Shown here piece after piece: positions 17,618-27,022 of a stretch of DNA of 64,000 nt; within the stretch, counting starts at the first letter, position 1; every line of letters starts with the position of its first letter. The position numbers were made by a program, and so were the translations under genes. This DNA is from Bacteroidales bacterium (GTDB taxonomy: Bacteria > Bacteroidota > Bacteroidia > Bacteroidales > UBA932), in assembly GCA_017399905.1 (NCBI GenBank), contig JAFQAR010000103.1, forward strand, positions 1 to 64,000, given 5' to 3'. The notes under the pieces are model-generated. The model was given only the letters and a program-made list of their open reading frames with translations. It searched no databases and was not told the DNA's origin.

Positions 17618-19168
17618 ATGTCTATGCGTAAAGTCAACAACATAATACTAAATACTGCCATCTGCATGCTTGCTGCGGTCATGTCTGTCAGCTGTCAGCT
17701 GGAGAAGGATAATCTGTCGGCTGAAAGGCGGAACGTGATGATAGAGCTCAGCGTGAAGGCTGCCGAAATGACAAAGGCCCCGACTGCCACCGAGGCACCT
17801 CTGGAATCGGAAATGACGATAAATTCGCTCCATGTCTATGCCTTCTGCAACGGCAGGCTTGCAGGATACGCCCACAAGGTTTCAGGACTTGAAAGATTCT
17901 TCATCGACCTTGAACTTCCGGAATCGGGTGTGCACGATGTGGAATTCCATCTCGTTGCCAACGAAAACGAGATGACCTATCAGAATGTCCCTGTGACCCT
18001 TGACAGGAATACGACCAAGGCTCAGCTGCAAGCTCTGAAATTCACAAGTCTCGCTACGGTAAATGCTCTTCCTATGTACTGCGTCCAGACAGAACCTCTT
18101 GACGTCGACGCCCTCAGGGAACTCGCAAACGACGAGGCAGGTCATGAAGGACATTTCGTGCTCTCGCAGACCCTTACTTTCATGCTTCAGCGTCCGCTTG
18201 CAAAGCTGGAGGTCTATGCGGCAAAGGAAAGCGGAGCCACTGCGGTTCCGCAGATCATCGGAGTGACGATGCTTCATGGCGGAACAAGGGAATACAGCTA
18301 CCTTTTCGAGCAGACTGACGAAACCCTCAATGCCATCAATCCGAGGGCAAACGACCGCGTCGTGGTTTCCAATAGCGTAAGCGTTACCGACGCCGTCGTG
18401 AAAGGTTCTGAAGAGGCTCTGGATCCTGATAATTATACCGAGGTGACGACTGCACCGATATATCTTTCGGAAGTCACCTATGGTTCGGACGTATGGAACG
18501 AACATTCAGGAAACGAAAAGGCTGTGGTCCTTCACGTGGAGTATGCCCTTGAACAAGGCGGCGAGCGTAAGAATGCATACATCTACATGCCTCCGATCGT
18601 CAGGAACACGATATACAAGGTCTGCATATTCATCAGCGCAGAAGGCCAGATAATCATCAATTATGTGGTTGCCGACTGGACTGACGGAGTCATGTGGGAG
18701 AACGGTCTCGACTTCAACTATCCTACCCACTCATACCTCAGGCACAACATACCTGTATCGGCTGAAGACACCAGGACAGCTCCGGACTCGCCGGCCACAA
18801 TGTCGGATACGGAGCCTTTCACCGGATATTTCCAGATGACTGCCCCTGCAGAAGAGTACTGGACTCCGACCCTGATGGGTCTGGAAGCATCGGACTGCTC
18901 GATCCATGTCTATTCACAGGACGGAACGGAAGAGATATATGACAGACCTATCAAGGCTGATCAGGCCTGGTACATCATCAAGGTGGTTCCTTCTCCGGGA
19001 AAGGTCGATATCGGCGATGAAGTTAGGCTCGCTATAACCTACAAGCCTATATGGTCGGATGTTTCGGAATTCCTGATGATCAACGGAACTGACGGAAACT
19101 TCTATTGGCCGTATTCGGGATCATATGAGCAGGATGCGAATTATGTCATAATAACAATGGTAAACTAA
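17618..19168 (+). CDS. Minor fimbrial subunit lipoprotein (fimbrillin superfamily)
   Basis: 516 residues from the ATG at 17618; ATGs at 17603 (overlapping the previous gene) and 17624 are alternatives. Lipobox AVMSVSC followed by QLEKDN. An N-terminal fimbrillin-like beta domain (MTINSLHVYAFCNGRLAGYAHK) and a second beta domain; KAPTATEAP follows a typical 'EMTKA' entry into the mature part. The C terminus (NGTDGNFYWPYSGSYEQD) resembles accessory or tip subunits of Mfa-type fimbriae. Position 3 of the structural genes suggests a tip or accessory part. Confidence 0.72.
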   Translation: MSMRKVNNIILNTAICMLAAVMSVSCQLEKDNLSAERRNVMIELSVKAAEMTKAPTATEAPLESEMTINSLHVYAFCNGRLAGYAHKVSGLERFFIDLELPESGVHDVEFHLVANENEMTYQNVPVTLDRNTTKAQLQALKFTSLATVNALPMYCVQTEPLDVDALRELANDEAGHEGHFVLSQTLTFMLQRPLAKLEVYAAKESGATAVPQIIGVTMLHGGTREYSYLFEQTDETLNAINPRANDRVVVSNSVSVTDAVVKGSEEALDPDNYTEVTTAPIYLSEVTYGSDVWNEHSGNEKAVVLHVEYALEQGGERKNAYIYMPPIVRNTIYKVCIFISAEGQIIINYVVADWTDGVMWENGLDFNYPTHSYLRHNIPVSAEDTRTAPDSPATMSDTEPFTGYFQMTAPAEEYWTPTLMGLEASDCSIHVYSQDGTEEIYDRPIKADQAWYIIKVVPSPGKVDIGDEVRLAITYKPIWSDVSEFLMINGTDGNFYWPYSGSYEQDANYVIITMVN

Positions 19169-19169
19169 G

Positions 19170-21395
19170 ATGAAGATGAAAGGAATCATAAAATCTCTAA
19201 CATGTCTTGCGGTTCTGCTGACGGCTTTCTCCTGCCAGGAGAGAGGAGGACTCGATGTTCCTGTCAATGAGAGCATAATCCTTCAGCTTTCATCTGGTCT
19301 TGCAAAGGCTGCCGACACCGACGCCGAGTCTTATGTGCATCATGTGGATGTGCTTATCTTCAACGTCGGAAACGATGCCGCGCCTGCCGAGAAGGTTGCA
19401 CATGAAAGATTTTCAGTGGACAACTCTTCAAGCGTGACCCTTAAGACGAAGAGGACATCGTTCACGGCAGGAGGCAAGTATTTCGTATATCTTGTGGCCA
19501 ACAGCACTTTTGACGAGTCTGTCTTTGCAGGAATGGCGGATTACGCATCGCTCATGGACAAGAAGCAGGAAGACCTGAACCTCCATCTGACGTCCCTTAC
19601 GGTGGAAAATGCACCGAAATACTTCCTCATGGACGCCATAGCTGAAGATGAGAACGGCAGTTCTCCGGTAGTACTCTATGACGGAGATCCCGTAAAGAAC
19701 ACCATCCTCAGCGCGACCCTTAACCGTGCTGCGGCAAAGGTCGTAGTGAACATTACTGCAAGCGAATCCATCCGTTTCGCTTCATTCAGCATGGCTGAAG
19801 GTTCGGAAGGAGGACTCTATTACGTCAGGAACCTGCCTTATGACACCTTCCTTCTTGCGGAAGCGAAGGATGCGGAAGACATAACCGCCAAGGTTGCGAA
19901 CACATCGAAAGGAAACAATGCGTACTTCTCATGGAATCCATCGGAATCGCCGAGAAACGTATCGATTACAGCATATGCATACCCTCATCACTGGGACAAT
20001 GCCAGCATTCTCCAGCATGAGACATGCATAATAGTGAATCTTCCGCTTGTCCACACCTATACCGATGCAAACGGCAACATCGTCGAGACGAACCACTACA
20101 ACAGCTGGTATAAGATCCCGATGACAGCAGACAAGAAGTTTGAGAGGAACCATTATTACGAAGTGAATATCGTGATCAACCGCCCTGGAGCGACATCGGA
20201 ATCCACACCTGTAGTCCTCGATGACATCTACTATTCCGTTGAGGACTGGACGACTCAGACCATCCAGGTGGGAGGAGACGAAAACTCTCCTAAATATCTG
20301 ATGGTCAACAGGACAGAGATGGAAATGCACAATATAGCACAGGATGCCAAGACTCTTGAGTTCTCATCATCGTCGCCTGTTACCGTGACCCTCAAGACCG
20401 TAGTAGTGAACGGACAGACCGTCCCTGACGTATATTTCTACGACAAGTTCAATGATAAGACATATGTCGGAGCGGAAATCACCGGCCAGATTAACGGAGT
20501 TCCTGACGAAGGAATCGCCGGAGGCATCACGGTCAACAGTCCTGTTCCTACAAACAACGTCATCCGCTACTTTACTCTCGTGGTGACGAATGAAGACGGC
20601 ATATCGAAGGAAGTGACTGTAGCGCAGTATCCTCTCGAGTACATCACCAACGTCCACAGCTGGTATTCGTACAGAGACGACTTCATCGGCAGCGGCAGCA
20701 GTGTCCCTACCACATATGAGAACCTCAGCTCAACGAACAATGTCGTAGGTGTTTCGTACAACTTCACCACGAACCGATACACTTACAACACCTCATCGAC
20801 CGGTTTCTTCCGTTCGAAGGTGGCAAGGTCACAGCTGAATACGGGATACTCGAACATAGATTATTATCGCTGGAACAACAGGTCTGTCAGCTACACCGAC
20901 GCTGAAAACGGCAATGCCAGGATCTACCATATCAGGATCACAGCCTCTTCAGGAACATATATTCTCGGAAGGCCGAAGATGGTCACAAAGGACGACGGCT
21001 ACAGCTACACCGATCCGGGTGAAGATAACAAGATGCTCGTTTCTCCATCCTTCATGATCGCTTCCCGACTGGGATTCATCAACACCGGAAACGGAGGAAT
21101 CTCCCTTTCCGACAATCAGGAGAGCCTTGATGTGGCGGCCAACCACTGCGCAAGATATGTGGAGGTTCATAATGATCCGGAAACAGGGGAGAAGGTTGTC
21201 TATGACGACTGGAGGCTTCCGACCGAGGAAGAAATCAACATCATCCTCAGGTTCCAGGGAGCTCAGAACGAAGACGCCGATGCCATCGACTATCTCCTCA
21301 ATGCAGGTTATTATTTCAGCGCCAGCGGCCCTGTGGCCAATGACAAGACCACATCTGACGGTATTTCGATGCGATGCATCCGTGACGCTTATTAG
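19170..21395 (+). CDS. Fimbrial accessory/tip lipoprotein with FISUMP-like C-terminal domain
   Basis: 741 residues, starts 1 bp after the previous stop. Lipobox LLTAFSC-QERGG. An N-terminal fimbrillin-like domain (HHVDVLIFNVG, YFVYLVANSTFD), a middle part with DUF4906-type features (YYEVNIVINRPG, DDIYYSVEDWT), and a C-terminal domain with ARYVEVHN, DDWRLPTEEEINIIL and GYYFSASGP...SMRCIRD. WRLPT...RCI is the pattern of the FISUMP domain found on adhesins. I infer an adhesive tip subunit. No homolog search was possible. Confidence 0.75.
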   Translation: MKMKGIIKSLTCLAVLLTAFSCQERGGLDVPVNESIILQLSSGLAKAADTDAESYVHHVDVLIFNVGNDAAPAEKVAHERFSVDNSSSVTLKTKRTSFTAGGKYFVYLVANSTFDESVFAGMADYASLMDKKQEDLNLHLTSLTVENAPKYFLMDAIAEDENGSSPVVLYDGDPVKNTILSATLNRAAAKVVVNITASESIRFASFSMAEGSEGGLYYVRNLPYDTFLLAEAKDAEDITAKVANTSKGNNAYFSWNPSESPRNVSITAYAYPHHWDNASILQHETCIIVNLPLVHTYTDANGNIVETNHYNSWYKIPMTADKKFERNHYYEVNIVINRPGATSESTPVVLDDIYYSVEDWTTQTIQVGGDENSPKYLMVNRTEMEMHNIAQDAKTLEFSSSSPVTVTLKTVVVNGQTVPDVYFYDKFNDKTYVGAEITGQINGVPDEGIAGGITVNSPVPTNNVIRYFTLVVTNEDGISKEVTVAQYPLEYITNVHSWYSYRDDFIGSGSSVPTTYENLSSTNNVVGVSYNFTTNRYTYNTSSTGFFRSKVARSQLNTGYSNIDYYRWNNRSVSYTDAENGNARIYHIRITASSGTYILGRPKMVTKDDGYSYTDPGEDNKMLVSPSFMIASRLGFINTGNGGISLSDNQESLDVAANHCARYVEVHNDPETGEKVVYDDWRLPTEEEINIILRFQGAQNEDADAIDYLLNAGYYFSASGPVANDKTTSDGISMRCIRDAY

Positions 21396-21430
21396 AACAA
21401 CAAGTCCAATCAAGAAACAAAGACAAGATT

Positions 21431-24424
21431 ATGAAGAATACAATGAAATATATGCTTCTTGCCATAGCGGCCATCGCGCTCGGCGTCTCATGTCAGAGAG
21501 AGGACTTGCTGCAGCCTGAAGGAGGTAAGGTTCCAGAGGGCTACAGAAAGATAAGCTTCGTGGCTCAGGTCCCTGAAATGGACATGGTGCGTACGCGCGC
21601 CGTCGATCCTGACGGAGCCGGAGTGCAGCAGATGACCGTATTCTGCTTCGACGCAAACAGCTTCTTCATCACCACCGTGACCGCAGACCTTTCTCCGGAT
21701 GCCGGCAATCCTTCGCTCAGCGGAACTTTCGACGTAAACGTGCCTGAGCACACTGCAGTGCTCCAGCTGGTAGGAAACCAGAACCTCACATATTTCCGTG
21801 AGGACAACTACCGAGGCATGTCGGAAGTGGATGTGATGGCTGCCCTTGAGGCCTCTCCGGGCCGAATGATCTATTGGGCAAGGGAGACCATCGAAAGCAT
21901 CGTCACCCACAACTCGGCTGCAACAGCTGTAAAGCTTCTCCGCAACCAGGCGAAGATTACCCTCGAAGTGGATGCTTCAAAGACCGACTTCGTCCAGAAG
22001 GGATGGGTTGTCGTGAACTCGAACTCTTTCGGAACCATAGCTCCTTACAGCCCTGAACATGGCGGTTTCGTGGCTCCGACCCTCGATACTCCTTTCATCA
22101 CCCTTCCTGAGAACAAGGCCAAGCTCGGCGACTACATCGACGTCAGGGACTATGACGAGGACTACATCTTCGAGACGGAAAACTCAGTTGCCGACCCTAT
22201 CGACTTTATCGTCAAGGGATCGCACGGCGGAGGGGAGGACCTCTATTACAGAATCTCCCTTATCGACGAGAACGGTGATAACGTCCTGATAATGAGGAAC
22301 CACCACTATATAGTCAATATCGTCGGCCAGCTCAATTACGGACGTGCAACATTCGAAGAGGCCCTCAAGGCTCCCGCTACGAACAACGTATGGGTATCCG
22401 TATCCGACAATATCGCTGAAGTGGCGGACAACGACTACAGGCTTGCCGTAGACAAGACTTCCGTAGTGATAGGAGAGAATGAATTCACCGATCCGAACAC
22501 ATACTACCTGTACTATACGCTCGAAAGCCTCAGCGGCGGAGACCTTTCCGCTGCGACGGTGACATGGATGGACGGCAACAATGTGGCCGCTTCCTCATTC
22601 ACCCACACATTCGACGCTTCTACAGGAAGAGGTACGATTGCGGTATCGTTGAACGACATGGGCAGCCTCATGCACCGCGAAGGAACCCTCATAGTAAAGC
22701 ACGGCCGTCTTTCAAGAAAGATCAAGGTCGTTACGGTGAAGGAGCAGAACTTCGAGCCTGCATGGGTCACCACCAACATCTACGGAGGCCAGACCGGCGA
22801 ACACGTGACCATGATGTTCACCATCCCTGAAGACTGTCCTGACGCTCTCTTCCCTATGGAGGTGCTCATTTCGGTGGACGCCCTCAACGTCAGGAACGAA
22901 TCGGGAATGGTGCTTCCTGTAAGGAACAAGGAATCCGAAGGATATGGCGAGGACAACGGCATAGGCTACAAATATGTGCTTACAGTCAATTCTCCAGGCG
23001 TACACCGCATCTATCTGGAGACCATCCTCAACAATGCTTCCGGCGGAAATGCAGACATCATGATCGAGGCCAGACATTTCCAGTCGCTGACCAAGACATA
23101 CAGTTATACGGCAAACCCTTATGACCTCCAGATAGCATTGGACAATGTACGCTCATACTCTGCCGTAAATCAGGGGGATCCTCAGGATGAGGTCATCTAC
23201 TACTACCTCGTTCCTCAGAAGATAAATGCTCCTGTGGACATAGAGTCGCATATCGACCAGATCACATACAATGCTGACGGAACATCTGTAAAGACCGTAT
23301 TCACTCCTGAATATACCGATGAGTTCCTCTTCTATTCGAGGAACCTCGACCACAGGGAGGAAGTGGATTTCGTATTCAGACCTATCAATGAATCCGATTG
23401 GGATACAGGCGGAAGAGTGCACGGATTCACCCTGAAGGAAGGAACTGTGCTCGGCGACGGAGCCGTCTACAGGATGAAGACGAATGTGGCGAAGAGCGCG
23501 GAAGTTGTCAGGATCGCTTCAAACCAGACCGGACATCCTTCGATAACGGGAACCGGCACCTACAGCGGAAACCTGTTCAGGTCGGTGGTGTTCGAACTTG
23601 CAAACTATCATCCTTTCCACTTTGCCGCGACTGTGAACGGAGCAGGAACGACAGTAACCGGCAATGCTGAAGAGAAGGAGGACAACGTATACTTCAGCTA
23701 TCTCCCGGGTCAGGATGTGACCATAGAGTTCGATGTGACATCGTTCACATCCGAAATCGAAGGTGTGGCTGCTGCAGACCAGGTGTCGGTAGATCCGTTC
23801 GGAACGGGATTCGACATCTACATCGATGCCCCTATGCTCGAAATCGACAAGACAAGCAGCCTCTACACAAGCGGAAAGATAACGGAAGATCCTTCTGTCG
23901 AAGGCAGGTTCATCTACCACGTGGCGGCGGACAGAGCTTCCGAGAAGTCCGGTACCCTTGCGGCTGCAGTGACCGACAGCAAGGCGGCGGTAAGCCAGGA
24001 TGGCGAAAGAAAGAGCATACCTTTCCTTACAAAGGATATCGTGAGTGCAGGAGAGATAAGGATCAGTTCCGACATTTCGAAGGTCGTTTATTTCGAGAAG
24101 GTCTTCAAGGTGCACAACAGCTCGCTTACAGGAAGGCTCCAGTACCGTTCGGCTTCAACCGACCAGGTGACCGACATCCCTGAAGACTCCTTCGTTCCTT
24201 TCGAAGTACTTCCTACGTACAACAGAATAGGTACGACAACGATAGGCACCGGCGGACAGTTCGAGATCCGTCTCAGAAACGAGTATGAATTCGACTGGCT
24301 GACCGACGACGTCAAGTTCCAGTTCACGGATGCTGACGGTGTGATATACGAGAAGACATATGCGAGTCTCAATTCTCTGTATTCATCGCTTTCAAGTCCG
24401 ATAATACTTGAGCCAAGGCCGTAA
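21431..24424 (+). CDS. Very large fimbrial tip-type lipoprotein (DUF4906-like)
   Basis: 997 residues. Lipobox IALGVSC-QREDLL. The N-terminal ~330 residues are fimbrillin-like (MTVFCFDANSFFITTVTADL, VLQLVGNQNLTYF, HHYIVNIVGQLNYGRATFEEA). The rest is a series of beta-sandwich modules without catalytic motifs (e.g. VDKTSVVIGENEF, VTMMFTIPEDCPDALFP, VTIEFDVTSF). Size and position at the operon end match the large tip adhesins of Mfa/Fim fimbriae, which carry extra binding domains. The ligand cannot be predicted. A strong terminator closes the operon. Confidence 0.75.
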   Translation: MKNTMKYMLLAIAAIALGVSCQREDLLQPEGGKVPEGYRKISFVAQVPEMDMVRTRAVDPDGAGVQQMTVFCFDANSFFITTVTADLSPDAGNPSLSGTFDVNVPEHTAVLQLVGNQNLTYFREDNYRGMSEVDVMAALEASPGRMIYWARETIESIVTHNSAATAVKLLRNQAKITLEVDASKTDFVQKGWVVVNSNSFGTIAPYSPEHGGFVAPTLDTPFITLPENKAKLGDYIDVRDYDEDYIFETENSVADPIDFIVKGSHGGGEDLYYRISLIDENGDNVLIMRNHHYIVNIVGQLNYGRATFEEALKAPATNNVWVSVSDNIAEVADNDYRLAVDKTSVVIGENEFTDPNTYYLYYTLESLSGGDLSAATVTWMDGNNVAASSFTHTFDASTGRGTIAVSLNDMGSLMHREGTLIVKHGRLSRKIKVVTVKEQNFEPAWVTTNIYGGQTGEHVTMMFTIPEDCPDALFPMEVLISVDALNVRNESGMVLPVRNKESEGYGEDNGIGYKYVLTVNSPGVHRIYLETILNNASGGNADIMIEARHFQSLTKTYSYTANPYDLQIALDNVRSYSAVNQGDPQDEVIYYYLVPQKINAPVDIESHIDQITYNADGTSVKTVFTPEYTDEFLFYSRNLDHREEVDFVFRPINESDWDTGGRVHGFTLKEGTVLGDGAVYRMKTNVAKSAEVVRIASNQTGHPSITGTGTYSGNLFRSVVFELANYHPFHFAATVNGAGTTVTGNAEEKEDNVYFSYLPGQDVTIEFDVTSFTSEIEGVAAADQVSVDPFGTGFDIYIDAPMLEIDKTSSLYTSGKITEDPSVEGRFIYHVAADRASEKSGTLAAAVTDSKAAVSQDGERKSIPFLTKDIVSAGEIRISSDISKVVYFEKVFKVHNSSLTGRLQYRSASTDQVTDIPEDSFVPFEVLPTYNRIGTTTIGTGGQFEIRLRNEYEFDWLTDDVKFQFTDADGVIYEKTYASLNSLYSSLSSPIILEPRP

Positions 24425-24457
24425 ATTCAGCCTGATTTCTACAATACTACGTTCACC

Positions 24458-24503
24458 GCAACCACCCATAGGCTGAGTCTTATGACGGGTGGTTGCTTTT
24501 TTG
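24458..24503 (+). terminator. Terminator of the fimbrial operon
   Basis: Perfect 10-bp stem GCAACCACCC / GGGTGGTTGC followed by TTTTTTG. It lies 33 bp after the last fimbrial stop. Confidence 0.92.
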
Positions 24504-24534
24504 TTGTCCTTTTGAAATAATAATCTTATTTTTG
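24504..24534 (+). promoter_or_regulatory. Promoter for galM
   Basis: -33 TTG (24504-24506), 20-bp spacer, -7 TATTTTTG (24527-24534). It starts at the T run of the fimbrial terminator and gives a leader of about 35 nt. Confidence 0.6.
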
Positions 24535-24575
24535 ACAGAATTTATCCCCTTCGGAAATACAAAAACATCATCAAT

Positions 24576-25625
24576 ATGGACATCACAAGAGAACTTTGGG
24601 GCAAGTCTGCCTGCGGAAAGGAGATTTATCTCTATACACTTACCAACGCAAACGGCGCATATGTGAAACTTTCGAATCTCGGTGCGGCCATCGTGTCCGT
24701 AGTCGTTCCTGACAAGGACGGAAACATGGCTGACGTAGTTCTGGGCTATCCTGAGGCGGCAAGCTATTTCGGTGACGGTCCATGTGCCGGAAAGGTACCG
24801 GGAAGATATGCCAACCGCATAGCCCTCGGAAAGTTCACTTTGGACGGCAAGGAATACTCTCTTCCTATAAACAACGGCCCGAACAGCCTCCACGGCGGTC
24901 CTGAAGGCTTCCAGAACAAGGTTTGGGAAAGCCGAGAGAACGAAGGCGGCGTGGAATTCCTCTACTATTCCGAGGACGGAGAGCAGGGCTATCCCGGAGC
25001 TGTGAAGACAGTGGCGCGCTATGACTGGAGCGAGGAGAACGAGCTCCGTCTGACCCTCACTGCAGAGTCTGACGCTCCTACGGTGATCAACCTCACCAAC
25101 CACGCATATTTCAACCTCAACGGCGAAGGAAACGGTGACATCCTCGGCCATATCCTGACACTCAATGCATCGGAATACCTTCCTACAGACCAGACACAGA
25201 TCCCTCTCGGCGAGAGCGAGCCTGTAGCCGGCACTCCTATGGATTTCGTAAGCGGCAAGCCTATAGGACAGGACATCAACGCCGACTTCGAGCCTCTCAA
25301 GATAGGAAAGGGATATGACCACTGCTGGGTCATCGACGGCGCAGAGCCGGGACAGCTTCAGTTCTGCGGCGAGCTCTATGCTCCTGAAAGCGGCAGAAAG
25401 ATGGAAGTCTATACAACTCAGCCGGGCGTCCAGGTTTATACCGGAAACTGGCTCTCAGGCTGCCCTCAGGGCAAGAACGGCCACGTTTACGAAGACTATA
25501 CAGGCGTAGCGATAGAGTGTCAGAACTACCCTGACGCACCTAACAAGCCTGATTATCCTTCATGTGTCCTCCGTCCGGGAGAAGTTTACGAACAGGCGAT
25601 CATCTTCACATTTTCTGTAAAATAG
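24576..25625 (+). CDS. galM: Aldose 1-epimerase (mutarotase)
   Basis: 349 residues, full length. Interconverts alpha and beta anomers of galactose and glucose for the Leloir pathway. Conserved blocks: the substrate loop GKVPGRYANRIALGKF, NNGPNSLHGGPEGF, the catalytic His in NLTNHAYFNLNG, and the catalytic Glu in GVAIECQNYPDAPN. Cytoplasmic: no signal peptide. Alone or first in a group with thyA-folA; a palindromic repeat lies in between. Confidence 0.95.
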   Translation: MDITRELWGKSACGKEIYLYTLTNANGAYVKLSNLGAAIVSVVVPDKDGNMADVVLGYPEAASYFGDGPCAGKVPGRYANRIALGKFTLDGKEYSLPINNGPNSLHGGPEGFQNKVWESRENEGGVEFLYYSEDGEQGYPGAVKTVARYDWSEENELRLTLTAESDAPTVINLTNHAYFNLNGEGNGDILGHILTLNASEYLPTDQTQIPLGESEPVAGTPMDFVSGKPIGQDINADFEPLKIGKGYDHCWVIDGAEPGQLQFCGELYAPESGRKMEVYTTQPGVQVYTGNWLSGCPQGKNGHVYEDYTGVAIECQNYPDAPNKPDYPSCVLRPGEVYEQAIIFTFSVK

Positions 25626-25631
25626 AACCTC

Positions 25632-25667
25632 CCACGTCATTGCGAGGAACGGAGTGACGTGGCAATC
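25632..25667. repeat. Dispersed GTCATTGCGAG... palindromic repeat, copy 2
   Basis: CCACGTCA (25632-25639) and TGACGTGG (25655-25662) form a perfect 8-bp stem around TTGCGAGGAACGGAG, followed by CAATC. Related to the copy at 9790-9823. It lies between galM and thyA and contains a GTG in frame with thyA that should not be taken as its start. Confidence 0.8.
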
Positions 25668-25676
25668 CCCATAATC

Positions 25677-26471
25677 ATGAAACAATACTTAGACCTCCTT
25701 CGTCACATCCGTGAAAACGGCGTCATGAAATCCGACCGCACCGGTACCGGTACACAGAGCGTGTTCGGCTATCAGATGCGCTTCGACCTCAGCGAAGGCT
25801 TCCCCCTCCTCACCACGAAGAAAGTCCACCTCAAATCCATAATCCATGAGCTCCTGTGGTTCATCGCAGGCGACACCAACATCAAGTACCTCAAGGACAA
25901 CGGTGTCTCCATCTGGGACGAATGGGCGGACGAAAACGGCGACCTCGGCCCTGTCTACGGCCATCAGTGGCGCAGCTGGCCGACTCCGGACGGAGGCACG
26001 ATCGACCAGCTCGCGAATGTCGTGAACATGATCCGCAACAACCCGGATTCGCGAAGGATGATCGTTTCCGCGTGGAATGTGGCCGAAGTCGAGAAGATGG
26101 CCCTTCCTCCATGCCATTCGCTCTTCCAGTTCTATGTGGCTGACGGAAAGCTCTCCTGCCAGCTGTATCAGCGCAGTGCGGACGTCTTCCTCGGTGTGCC
26201 TTTCAATATCGCATCCTACGCCCTTCTGACCATGATGATCGCACAGGTCTGCGGTCTTCAGCCGGGCGAATTCGTGCATACGACCGGCGATACCCACATC
26301 TATGTGAACCATTTCGAGCAGGTCGCGACCCAGCTCGGCCGTGAGCCGCGCAAGCTGCCGAAGATGAAGATCAATCCTGAAGTGAAGGATATCTTTGCCT
26401 TCAGGTATGAGGATTTCGAGCTCGTGGACTACGACCCGTATCCACGCATCCCTGCACCGGTGGCAGTATAG
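25677..26471 (+). CDS. thyA: Thymidylate synthase
   Basis: 264 residues from the ATG at 25677 ([11 protein letters not shown]), the same length as E. coli ThyA. Methylates dUMP to dTMP using methylene-tetrahydrofolate. Landmarks: [17 protein letters not shown], the catalytic cysteine in [35 protein letters not shown], and HIYVNHFEQ. Paired with folA, which regenerates the tetrahydrofolate it consumes. The start just after the repeat, with no clear ribosome-binding site, is normal for this phylum. Confidence 0.97.
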   Translation: MKQYLDLLRHIRENGVMKSDRTGTGTQSVFGYQMRFDLSEGFPLLTTKKVHLKSIIHELLWFIAGDTNIKYLKDNGVSIWDEWADENGDLGPVYGHQWRSWPTPDGGTIDQLANVVNMIRNNPDSRRMIVSAWNVAEVEKMALPPCHSLFQFYVADGKLSCQLYQRSADVFLGVPFNIASYALLTMMIAQVCGLQPGEFVHTTGDTHIYVNHFEQVATQLGREPRKLPKMKINPEVKDIFAFRYEDFELVDYDPYPRIPAPVAV

Positions 26472-26475
26472 TGTC

Positions 26476-26496
26476 ATGCCCGACCTGATCGGGCAT
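26476..26496. repeat. Short palindrome between thyA and folA
   Basis: ATGCCCGA-CCTGA-TCGGGCAT, a perfect 8-bp stem with a 5-nt loop, 5 bp after the thyA stop. The sequence TGTCATGCCCGACCTGATCG is a familiar dispersed repeat type. No T run, so it is not a classical terminator. Confidence 0.75.
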
Positions 26497-26512
26497 CCAA
26501 AACAATGTTTCC

Positions 26513-27022
26513 ATGGAAAAATGCATAATAGTAGCGATAGCGGACAATAATGCCATAGGCAGGGACAACGCCCTCCTATGGCATATTTCCGAAGACCTGA
26601 AGTTCTTCAAGCGCACGACTTCGGGCTGTCCCGTGATCATGGGACGAAAGACCTTCGAATCCATCGGCCGTCCACTCCCGAAACGCACGAATATCGTCGT
26701 TTCCCGCGGCTTTGACGCTCCGGAAGGGGTTGTGACCGTTCCGTCCCTCGAAGCGGCTTATTCTGCCGCTTCTGCCGCTCTGGAGGCCTCTGATGCCGCG
26801 GAATCCCGCTGCTTCGTCATCGGCGGCGGCCAGATCTACGCCCAGGCCCTCGCCTCTGCCGACCGCCTCATCGTGACCCACGTCCATACGGTCATCGAAA
26901 ATGCCGACACCTTCTTTCCCGCAATAGACCCGGCCCTCTGGAAAGTCACTGACCGCTCCGAAATGCAGACCGACCCCGAGACCGGCTACACCTTCGAATT
27001 CGTGACTTATGAAAAGAGATAG
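26513..27022 (+). CDS. folA: Dihydrofolate reductase
   Basis: 169 residues. Reduces dihydrofolate with NADPH. AIADNNAIGRDNALLWHISEDLKFFKR is represented here by the start AIADNNAIG and by LLWHISEDLKFFK, with the substrate-binding acid at about residue 28. VIMGRKTFESIGRPLP and FVIGGGQIYAQAL are the NADPH-binding blocks. An Ala/Ser-rich stretch (SAASAALEASDAAES) is a loop insert. The last 14 bases overlap the transporter gene that follows, so the two are probably translated together. Confidence 0.96.
   Translation: MEKCIIVAIADNNAIGRDNALLWHISEDLKFFKRTTSGCPVIMGRKTFESIGRPLPKRTNIVVSRGFDAPEGVVTVPSLEAAYSAASAALEASDAAESRCFVIGGGQIYAQALASADRLIVTHVHTVIENADTFFPAIDPALWKVTDRSEMQTDPETGYTFEFVTYEKR

Noticed and set aside
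25659-25676. Upstream GTG start for thyA
   Set aside because: It falls inside the dispersed repeat; the ATG at 25677 gives the standard ThyA N terminus and length.
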